Source: Burkholderiales bacterium
GTDB lineage: Bacteria; Pseudomonadota; Gammaproteobacteria; Burkholderiales; CAIKXV01
Length of the DNA: 5,882 nucleotides
Reading direction: 5' to 3'
Assembly (NCBI GenBank): GCA_019751575.1
Contig: JAIENF010000668.1
Coordinates: 1-5,882, forward strand
Shown here: piece by piece, positions 1-5,207 of the stretch
How positions within the stretch are numbered: the stretch's first letter is position 1
Layout of the letters: the number at the start of each line of letters is the position of its first letter
Notes under the pieces: model-generated
Told to the model about the DNA's origin: nothing
Databases searched by the model: none
The model's input: the letters and a program-made list of their open reading frames with translations, nothing else
Translations under genes and position numbers: made by a program

Positions 1-503
1 TGGCCACCGATCGCGCCCGCACCGACCAGCAGCATCGTCTGGCCGCGCAGGTCCGGCGGCGCTTCGCTGCGGGTGCGCTTGCGCCAGCGCCGCTCGCGCT
101 GCAGCTGCATCCAGCCGGGCAGGCCGCGCGACAGGGCGAGCAGCCCGGCCAGCGCGGAATTGGCGACCGCCTCGGCATTGGTGCCCGAGGACGTCGACAG
201 GCGCACGCCGCGCTGCATCAGCTCGGTGAAGATCGGCGCATCGACGCCGGCATTGAACACATGAAGCCACTTCAGGCCCGCGGCCTTGCGCAGCGTCGAA
301 TAGAACGAACGCGACCATTCGGGATGGATGTCGCCGGAGAACAGCGCGGCGTCGATGCGCGCGGTGTCCGCCGCATCGACGCGTGCGTCGACGTCTTCCG
401 GCAGCAGCACCAGTTCCAGCGCAATCCCCTGCGCATGGGCGAACGCACGCAGTTCGCCACCGAATTCGCGTTCGAACGGCGTGGAGACGAGCAGCGTCGG
501 CAT
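1..503 (-). CDS. D-isomer-specific 2-hydroxyacid dehydrogenase, N-terminal 167 residues (runs off window)
   Basis: Cytoplasmic NAD(P)-dependent dehydrogenase of the D-2-hydroxyacid family, expected to interconvert a 2-oxoacid and a D-2-hydroxyacid. Reading leftward from the ATG at 503, the first 167 codons are open, and the gene continues past the left edge. Residues 1-105 resemble the family's N-terminal substrate-binding half, including the NAGVD motif (84-88) and the SSGTNAEAVANSALAGLLAL stretch (105-124) that leads into the hinge helix. Residues 158-167 enter the Rossmann fold with GAGAIGG, the GxGxxG dinucleotide-binding loop. The catalytic Arg, Glu and His lie beyond the window, so activity cannot be judged. 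The start is supported by GAGG at 513-510, six bases before the ATG and overlapping the leuD-like stop. Only 8 nt separate it from that gene, so it is surely in the same operon. The substrate is unknown; family resemblance alone would also fit a glyoxylate/hydroxypyruvate reductase-like enzyme. Confidence 0.88.
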   Translation of the reverse strand, partial: MPTLLVSTPFEREFGGELRAFAHAQGIALELVLLPEDVDARVDAADTARIDAALFSGDIHPEWSRSFYSTLRKAAGLKWLHVFNAGVDAPIFTELMQRGVRLSTSSGTNAEAVANSALAGLLALSRGLPGWMQLQRERRWRKRTRSEAPPDLRGQTMLLVGAGAIGG

Positions 504-511
504 CGCAGGCC

Positions 512-1123
512 TCAGCGATCCAGCCACGGCCGCGCGGCCGCGTAGCGCTGCTCGAACGATTCGATCGCCGGCAGCCGGGTCAGCGTCAGCCCGATCTCGT
601 CCAGCCCCTTCAGCATGCGTTCGCGGCGCAGCGGGTCGAGCGCGAAGCGGCGCACCTTGCCATCGCCCGCGCTCACCGTCTGCGCCTGCAGGTCGGCGGT
701 GATCGTCGCGCCCGGGTTGGCATCGAGCCAGGCGCGCAGCTCGATGCACTCGGCCTCGGGCAGCACCACCGGCAGCACGCCGTTCTGCAGCGCATTGCCG
801 AAGAAGATGTCGCCGAACGACGGCGCGATCACGCAGCGGAAGCCGGAGTCGAGCAGCACGTACACCGCGCTCTCGCGCGAGGAGCCGCAACCGAAGTTGG
901 CGCCGGCGACCAGGATCTTCGCGTCCTGGTAGACCGCCTCGTTCAGCACGAAGCTGTCGCGCAGGCGGCCGTCCTCGTCATGGCGAAGGTCGTGGAAAAG
1001 GTACGACCCGTAGCGCTCGTCGCGCGGCTTGCGCAGGAAGCGCGCCGGGATCAGCATGTCGGTGTTGACGTTGGTGATGTCCAGCGGCGCGGCGACCGCG
1101 GTGAAGGTGGTGAACGGTTGCAT
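512..1123 (-). CDS. leuD: 3-isopropylmalate dehydratase small subunit (LeuD-like)
   Basis: Small, swivelling subunit of the aconitase-family isopropylmalate isomerase; it pairs with the LeuC-like subunit encoded just upstream and contributes substrate-binding residues. In leucine synthesis the complex converts 2-isopropylmalate to 3-isopropylmalate through 2-isopropylmaleate. The 203-residue length is normal for bacterial LeuD. Recognisable parts are PLDITNVNTDMLIPARFL (13-30), the signature GANFGCGSSRESA (74-86), APSFGDIFFGNALQNGVLPV (100-119) and the C-terminal LDEIGLTL (174-181). The usual proteobacterial signature reads SSREHAPWAL; here it is SSRESAVYVL, so His is replaced by Ser. The ATG at 1123 has a strong ribosome binding site (AGGAG, 1135-1131) with 7-nt spacing, overlapping the leuC-like stop. 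The symbol reflects family membership. The lack of a visible leuB and the signature changes leave open a different hydroxy-diacid as true substrate. Confidence 0.93.
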   Translation of the reverse strand: MQPFTTFTAVAAPLDITNVNTDMLIPARFLRKPRDERYGSYLFHDLRHDEDGRLRDSFVLNEAVYQDAKILVAGANFGCGSSRESAVYVLLDSGFRCVIAPSFGDIFFGNALQNGVLPVVLPEAECIELRAWLDANPGATITADLQAQTVSAGDGKVRRFALDPLRRERMLKGLDEIGLTLTRLPAIESFEQRYAAARPWLDR

Positions 1124-1128
1124 CGTGT

Positions 1129-1136
1129 CTCTCCTC
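1129..1136 (-). promoter_or_regulatory. Ribosome binding site of the leuD-like gene
   Basis: Read on the minus strand, GAGGAGAG lies seven to twelve bases before the ATG at 1123 and shares bases with the TGA stop (1137-1135) of the leuC-like gene. This close match to the anti-Shine-Dalgarno sequence fixes the leuD start. It also implies that ribosomes ending leuC initiate leuD directly, which would keep the two subunits in balance. Confidence 0.8.
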
Positions 1137-2577
1137 AGCCTGCGGCCAGCAGCCGGCGCACGTCGGTCAGGGTGCCGGTGACCGCGGCGGCGGCGGCCAT
1201 CGCCGGGCTCACCAGGTGGGTGCGCGCGCCCCGTCCCTGGCGCCCTTCGAAGTTTCGGTTCGAGGTCGACGCCGAACGTTCGCCCGGCTTCAGCAGGTCG
1301 CCATTGGTGCCGACGCACATCGAGCAGCCCGACGCGCGCCATTCGATGCCGGCCTCGATGAACACCCGGTCGAGTCCCTCGGCCTCGGCCTCGCGCTTGA
1401 TCTGCGTCGAACCAGGCGACACGAAGGCGGGGATCTTCGCCTTGCGCCCGCGCACCACCGCCGCCGCGGCGCGGATGTCGTCCAGCCGGCTGTTGGTGCA
1501 CGAGCCGATGAACACGCGGTCGACCGGCAGGCCGTCCATCGCCTGCCCCGGCTTGAGGCCCATGTACGAGAGCGCGGACTCGACCGCGCGCCGCGCATCG
1601 CCGGACAGCGTGGCCGGGTCGGGCACCCGGCCGGTGATCGGCAGCCCCTGCCCCGGGCTGGTGCCCCAGGTCACCATCGGCACCAGCGTGCCGGCATCGA
1701 CGCGCACCTCGCGATCGAAGGTCGCACCCTCGTCGGTCTTCAGCGTGCGCCAGTAGGCCACCGCCGCGTCCCAGTGCTGCTGCTTCGGCGCGAACGGCCG
1801 GCCGTGCAGGTAGTCGAAGGTGGTGTCGTCCGCGCGGATCATGCCGGCGCGCGCGCCTGCCTCGATCGACATGTTGCAGACGGTCAGCCGGTTCTCCATC
1901 GACATCGAGCGGATGGTGCTGCCCGCGTACTCGATCACATGGCCGGTGGCACCGGCCGCGCCGATCTGCGCGATCACCGCCAGGATCACGTCCTTGCCGG
2001 ACAGGCCGGGTGCCAGCGTGCCGTCGATCGTGATGCGCAGCAGCCTGGGCTTGCGCTGCCAGAGGCACTGGGTGGCCAGCACCTGCTTCACCTGCGAGGC
2101 GCCCATGCCGAACGCGAACGCGCCGAACGCGCCATGGGTCGAGGTATGCGAATCGCCGCAGGTGATCACCATGCCGGGGTGGGTCAGGCCCAGCTCCGGG
2201 CCGATCACGTGCACGATGCCCTGGCGCGGGTCGTCGATGCCGGCGAAGTCGATGCCACCCCACGCGGCGTTCTGTTCCAGCAGGTCGATCAGCCCGCGCA
2301 CTTCCGGGTCGGTCACGCCGGCGATGCCGGCATCGCGGCCCAGCGTCGGCACGTAATGGTCGGCGACCGCGAACTGCTGCTTCGGACGGCGCACGGTGCG
2401 GCCCTCCTTGCGCAGCGCGGCGAATGCGAGGAAGGCGCCCTCGTGCAGGAAGTTCTGGTCGACATGCAGCAGCGCGTCGTCGGCGCTGCCCTGTTCGATC
2501 ACATGGGCATTCCAGATCTTCTCGAACAGCGTCGACGGAGGGTTCGAGGCGAGGGCGGCAGGCGATTCGGCAGTCAT
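1135..2577 (-). CDS. leuC: 3-isopropylmalate dehydratase large subunit (LeuC-like)
   Basis: Large, [4Fe-4S]-bearing subunit of an aconitase-family hydro-lyase that works with the LeuD-like subunit. The 480 residues cover the whole family length. Visible landmarks are QGIVHVIGPELGLTHPGM (119-136), CGDSHTSTHGAFGAFAFG (140-157), MENRLTVCNMSIEAGARAG (227-245), FIGSCTNSR (356-364), GCSMC (417-421) and ASTSNRNFEGRQGRG (436-450). Cys360, Cys418 and Cys421 are the expected cluster ligands, so it looks catalytically competent. Near residues 40-53 it reads DQNFLHEGAFLAFA, where typical LeuC has a VHEVTSPQAF-type segment: one residue is missing and the Gln is absent. The ATG at 2577 was chosen because homology starts at about residue 16 (STLFEKIWNAHV). 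Upstream in-frame ATG 2655 and GTG 2667 would add residues unlike the family. The ribosome binding site is weak (GCGAG). First gene of a leftward operon; function in leucine synthesis or in a paralogous pathway is unresolved. Confidence 0.93.
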   Translation of the reverse strand: MTAESPAALASNPPSTLFEKIWNAHVIEQGSADDALLHVDQNFLHEGAFLAFAALRKEGRTVRRPKQQFAVADHYVPTLGRDAGIAGVTDPEVRGLIDLLEQNAAWGGIDFAGIDDPRQGIVHVIGPELGLTHPGMVITCGDSHTSTHGAFGAFAFGMGASQVKQVLATQCLWQRKPRLLRITIDGTLAPGLSGKDVILAVIAQIGAAGATGHVIEYAGSTIRSMSMENRLTVCNMSIEAGARAGMIRADDTTFDYLHGRPFAPKQQHWDAAVAYWRTLKTDEGATFDREVRVDAGTLVPMVTWGTSPGQGLPITGRVPDPATLSGDARRAVESALSYMGLKPGQAMDGLPVDRVFIGSCTNSRLDDIRAAAAVVRGRKAKIPAFVSPGSTQIKREAEAEGLDRVFIEAGIEWRASGCSMCVGTNGDLLKPGERSASTSNRNFEGRQGRGARTHLVSPAMAAAAAVTGTLTDVRRLLAAG

Positions 2578-2744
2578 GGGTACTCGCGGCGAGGGGTGTC
2601 TGGGGCAAGGCCGGGGTACGCCGGCGATGCCGTGATTCTCGCCGAATTCGACCATGCGGCAGTGCACAGCGCGCGCCGCGCCCCCCGGTGGCCGCGCGCG
2701 CGCACGGTCTTGCGAGGCGAACCGCGCCGGTTAGAATGCCCGGC
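2578..2744. other. Divergent intergenic control region
   Basis: These 167 bp separate the leuC-like gene (leftward) from the acyl-CoA synthetase gene (rightward) and must hold both promoters. The rightward promoter is recognisable near 2710-2737. For the leftward operon only a weak candidate is seen: GAGAAT on the minus strand (2640-2635) as a possible -10, without a convincing -35, which would leave a leader of roughly 50 nt. A run of alternating C and G spans 2693-2706, with further GCGC-rich sequence just to its left. I found no clear palindromic operator and no leader peptide rich in leucine codons, so attenuation of the classical leucine-operon kind is not supported. Confidence 0.6.
2710..2737 (+). 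promoter_or_regulatory. Probable sigma-70 promoter of the acyl-CoA synthetase gene
   Basis: TTGCGA at 2710-2715 matches four of six bases of the -35 consensus. TAGAAT at 2732-2737 matches five of six bases of the -10 consensus. The spacer is 16 bp. In the standard sigma-70 geometry the transcript would begin at about 2744-2745, which is the A of the synthetase ATG, so the message is predicted to have no 5' leader. There is no Shine-Dalgarno-like sequence before that ATG, which agrees with leaderless translation. Confidence 0.6.
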
Positions 2745-4844
2745 ATGAACCCAGCCATCCGTGCACTGATCGCCCCCCGTTCGATCGCCATCCTCGGCGC
2801 CTCCAACGACCTGCAGAAGCTGAACGGCCGCACGCTGAAGTTCCTGGTCGACAAGGGCTATGCCGGGAAGATCTACCCGGTGAACCCGAAGTACGAACGG
2901 ATCAGCCACCCCGGCGGCGAACTGCGCTGCTACCCCACCGTCGGCGACATCCCGGACCCGGTCGACATGGCGATCGTCACCGTGCCGGCGCGCTTCGTGA
3001 TCGACCAGGTGCGTGCGCTCGGCAGGAAGGGCGTGCCGGCGGCGATCATCTACAGCTCCGGCTTCGGCGAGATGGGCGATGCCGGCCATGCGCTGGAGGA
3101 CGAGCTGGTCGCGGCCGCACGCGAAGGCAACGTTCGCCTGTGCGGTCCGAACTGCCTCGGCCTGGTGAATTCGTTCGACCGGGTGATCGCCACCTTCAGC
3201 CAGTACGGCAGCGGCGAGGTGCTGGAAGGCCCGGTCGGCTTCGTCACCCAGTCCGGCGCCTTCGGTTCGGCGATCGCCACCCTGGCGCGGCGCCGCCACC
3301 TCGGCCTCGGCTACTTCGTGAACACCGGCAACGAATGCGATGCCACGCTGGTCGAGATCATGGACGAGGTGCTCGCCGACCCGCGCATCAAGGTCGGCTG
3401 CGGCTACATCGAAGGCTTCAAGGACGGCGGCGGCCTGCTGGCGCTGGCCGAGCGCGCGCTGGAAGCGGGCAAGCCGATCGTGGTGACCAAGGTCGGCCGC
3501 AGCCAGGCGGGTGCGCGTGCGGCCGCCTCGCACACCGGCTCGCTCGCCGGCGAAGACCGGGTGTTCGACGGGCTCGCCCGGCAGTTCGGCATCATCCGCG
3601 CGCGCAACGAAGAACACATGCTCGACATGGTCGACGTGCTCGCCCACTGCAGCCTGCCCGAGGGCAGCGGCATCGGGCTGGTCACCCAGTCGGGCGGCGC
3701 CGGCGTGCTGATCGCCGACCGCGCCGAGGAACTCGGGCTGTCGCTGCCGACCCTGTCCGACGAGACCCAGGCGAAGCTGCGCGAAGTGCTGCCGGCATTC
3801 GGTTCCGGCGCCAACCCGGTCGATGTCACCGCGCAGTTCATCGCCGAGCCGGAGATCCTGCTGAACGGCCTGCGCCTGACCCTGGCCGATCCGTCGGTGC
3901 ATGTCGGCATCGTCTGGATCCTGTCGATGGATGCCTATGCCGGGATGCTGGTCGACCTGTTCCGCACGGTGAAGGCAGAGACCGACAAGCCGTTCGTGCT
4001 GTGCTGGGTAGCCGCGTCCGACCAGGCCCTGAAGCTCTGCCGCGAGGCCGGCATCCCGGTGCTGCGCGGGGCCGAGCCGGCGGTCGATGCGGTGGCCGGG
4101 CTGATCGGCTATGCGCAGGCGAGACGCGCCTGGCTCGCCGATCGCGCGGCGCGCGCCGCGGTGGCATTGCCGGCACTGTCGCTGCCGGCGCCGGGCGTGG
4201 TCGGCACGATCGAGGCGACCCGGCTGCTCGATGCCTGCGGCGTGTCGTCCGCACCCGTGTTGCTCGGCAAGGATGCCGACCATGCGGCCACGCTGGCCGC
4301 CTCGCTCGGCTGGCCGGTGGCGGTGAAGATCGAGTCGCCCGACATCCTGCACAAGACCGAGGCCGACGGCGTCAGGCTGGGCCTGGCCGATGGCGAGGCG
4401 GTGCGCGCGGCGGCGGCGAGGGTGCTGGCTGCCGCGAAAGCCTACGACCCGAAGGCGCGCATCGACGGCGTGGTGGTGCAGAAGATGGCCGGCGGGCATG
4501 TCGAGTTCGTGATCGGCCTGAAGAACGACCCGTCGTTCGGCCCGGTGCTGATGGCCGGCCTGGGCGGCATCCTGGTCGAGGTGATGAAGGACGTCGCGTT
4601 CCGCCGATGCCCGGTGACCCCGTTCGAAGCCGGCGCGATGCTCGATGAACTGCGCGGCCGGGCGATCCTCGCCGGCGCGCGCGGCAAGCCGCCGGTGGAC
4701 CGCGCGGCGCTCGTCGACCTGCTGTGCGCGGTGTCCCGCTTCGGCGCGGCCGCCGGTGGACGGCTGGAGGAACTCGACCTCAACCCGGTGCTGCTGTCCA
4801 CCGATGCCGCGGTCGCCGTGGACTGCGTGATGGTGCTGCGCTGA
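2745..4844 (+). CDS. Acyl-CoA synthetase, NDP-forming (acetate--CoA ligase family)
   Basis: Single-chain NDP-forming acyl-CoA synthetase of 699 residues, the fused alpha-beta layout usual for bacterial members. The family couples acid + CoA + ATP to acyl-CoA + ADP + phosphate through a phosphohistidine, often reversibly. Domains in order: CoA-binding Rossmann domain (about 8-130, SIAILGAS at 13-20), two succinyl-CoA-ligase-like domains (about 145-290 and 300-455), and an ATP-grasp domain (about 485-695). Key residues seen are GPNCLG (134-139), TQSGAFG (168-174), the expected phosphate-accepting His263 in SHTGSLAG, a second TQSGGAG (314-320), SPDILHKTEADGV (531-543) with the ATP-grasp His536, and LDLNPVLL (678-685). 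All catalytic landmarks appear intact. Start ATG 2745 fits the promoter; ATG 2736 in the same frame would lie inside the -10 box. The acid substrate cannot be read from the sequence. The divergent LeuCD-like and dehydrogenase genes suggest a branched or hydroxylated acid, by inference. Confidence 0.93.
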   Translation: MNPAIRALIAPRSIAILGASNDLQKLNGRTLKFLVDKGYAGKIYPVNPKYERISHPGGELRCYPTVGDIPDPVDMAIVTVPARFVIDQVRALGRKGVPAAIIYSSGFGEMGDAGHALEDELVAAAREGNVRLCGPNCLGLVNSFDRVIATFSQYGSGEVLEGPVGFVTQSGAFGSAIATLARRRHLGLGYFVNTGNECDATLVEIMDEVLADPRIKVGCGYIEGFKDGGGLLALAERALEAGKPIVVTKVGRSQAGARAAASHTGSLAGEDRVFDGLARQFGIIRARNEEHMLDMVDVLAHCSLPEGSGIGLVTQSGGAGVLIADRAEELGLSLPTLSDETQAKLREVLPAFGSGANPVDVTAQFIAEPEILLNGLRLTLADPSVHVGIVWILSMDAYAGMLVDLFRTVKAETDKPFVLCWVAASDQALKLCREAGIPVLRGAEPAVDAVAGLIGYAQARRAWLADRAARAAVALPALSLPAPGVVGTIEATRLLDACGVSSAPVLLGKDADHAATLAASLGWPVAVKIESPDILHKTEADGVRLGLADGEAVRAAAARVLAAAKAYDPKARIDGVVVQKMAGGHVEFVIGLKNDPSFGPVLMAGLGGILVEVMKDVAFRRCPVTPFEAGAMLDELRGRAILAGARGKPPVDRAALVDLLCAVSRFGAAAGGRLEELDLNPVLLSTDAAVAVDCVMVLR

Positions 4845-5125
4845 GCGCCGTCGCGCGCAGCCGGAAGATCTATGCGGGCCTGCTCGCCCTGCTGTTCGCG
4901 ATCGCCACCGTGCTGGTGGTGCTGATCGCCTACCTGGTGGCGGAGCTCTACCTGTCGAGCAAGGGCTGGCTGGTCGCGCTGCCCGACGGACGCGAACTGG
5001 CCCATGTACGCATGCGCGACCTGCTGCTGGTGTTCGCGACCCCGGTGATGGCGGCACTCGGCTTCGTCGTCGGCTGGTTCAGCCACGTACCCCGGGACGG
5101 ACAGCCCCGGCGCGGCTTCGACTGA
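4841..5125 (+). CDS. Small two-helix membrane protein, unknown function
   Basis: I do not recognise this protein. From the CTG at 4841 it has 94 residues: a short basic N-terminus (ARSRK, 5-9), a hydrophobic helix (about 12-34), a roughly 25-residue hydrophilic loop, a second hydrophobic helix (about 61-80), and a basic tail ending PRDGQPRRGFD. The positive-inside rule with basic ends on both sides predicts a hairpin with both termini in the cytoplasm and the loop outside. The start is uncertain. No ATG, GTG or TTG lies in frame between GTG 4724 and the ATG at 5012, which falls after the first helix. GTG 4724 would add 39 residues rich in Arg, Gly and Pro that look like out-of-frame reading of the synthetase. 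CTG 4841 forms a CTGA overlap with the synthetase stop, suggesting coupled translation. The strong hydrophobic pattern argues that it is a real gene. Confidence 0.6.
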   Translation: MSAVARSRKIYAGLLALLFAIATVLVVLIAYLVAELYLSSKGWLVALPDGRELAHVRMRDLLLVFATPVMAALGFVVGWFSHVPRDGQPRRGFD

Positions 5126-5139
5126 CGCAGACCTGCGTC
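5124..5139. repeat. Short perfect inverted repeat after the small membrane gene
   Basis: GACGCAG (5124-5130) and CTGCGTC (5133-5139) are perfect inverted copies with a 2-nt centre; as RNA they could form a six-pair hairpin with a GACC loop. The repeat begins within the TGA stop of the membrane gene and ends just before the likely -35 region of the next gene. No T-run follows, so it is a poor intrinsic terminator. A dyad operator or a weak mRNA 3' hairpin is possible, and chance is not excluded in such GC-rich DNA. Confidence 0.4.
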
Positions 5140-5140
5140 C

Positions 5141-5170
5141 TGCGTACCGGACCCCGCTTCTCGCTACACT
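5141..5170 (+). promoter_or_regulatory. Possible promoter of the VOC-family gene
   Basis: TACACT at 5165-5170 matches four of six bases of the -10 consensus. With an 18-bp spacer the -35 would be TGCGTA (5141-5146), a weak match. Transcription would start near 5177 and give a leader of about 31 nt. The 82-bp gap before the VOC gene makes a separate promoter reasonable, but read-through from the synthetase unit is equally possible. Confidence 0.35.
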
Positions 5171-5207
5171 CGCGGCTTCCTGAATCGAGCCAAGCGGGCC
5201 ATCCAGC

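Noticed and set aside
308..324. Repeated TQSG motif in the synthetase protein (residues 168-171 and 314-317; the coordinates here are residues) as a recent internal duplication
   Set aside because: The two related succinyl-CoA-ligase-like domains are a normal part of this enzyme family, and the similarity outside the motif is low.
383..1756. Open frame of 457 codons on the plus strand across leuD and part of leuC
   Set aside because: It spans two real genes on the other strand, has shadow-like composition and shows no motif.
2578..2667. Upstream starts for the leuC-like gene at ATG 2655 or GTG 2667
   Set aside because: They would add 26-30 residues rich in Pro and Arg with no counterpart in the family, and neither has a ribosome binding site. 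ATG 2577 already provides a short extension before homology begins.
2424..2744. Upstream starts for the acyl-CoA synthetase (GTG/ATG before 2745)
   Set aside because: The added residues are non-homologous, overlap the divergent leuC gene or the promoter, and the family N-terminus fits ATG 2745.
1216..2748. Open frame of 510 codons on the plus strand, antisense to the leuC-like gene
   Set aside because: The translation has no recognisable domain and the Arg/Ala/His-rich composition of a shadow frame. The minus-strand product is an unmistakable aconitase-family protein.
512..2854. Single 780-codon minus-strand reading frame that could suggest a fusion ending in LeuD
   Set aside because: Only the last 203 residues are LeuD. 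The earlier part is out-of-frame reading of the leuC-like gene, and a strong ribosome binding site and ATG at 1123 mark a separate gene.
2574..5057. Long open frame on the minus strand (827 codons) antisense to the acyl-CoA synthetase
   Set aside because: Its translation is low-complexity, rich in Arg, His, Gln, Ala and Gly with no family motif. It mirrors the GC-rich third positions of the strongly recognisable synthetase on the other strand.
5124..5139. Inverted repeat as an intrinsic terminator
   Set aside because: The stem is short, the loop minimal and no T-tract follows, so it is reported only as a repeat.
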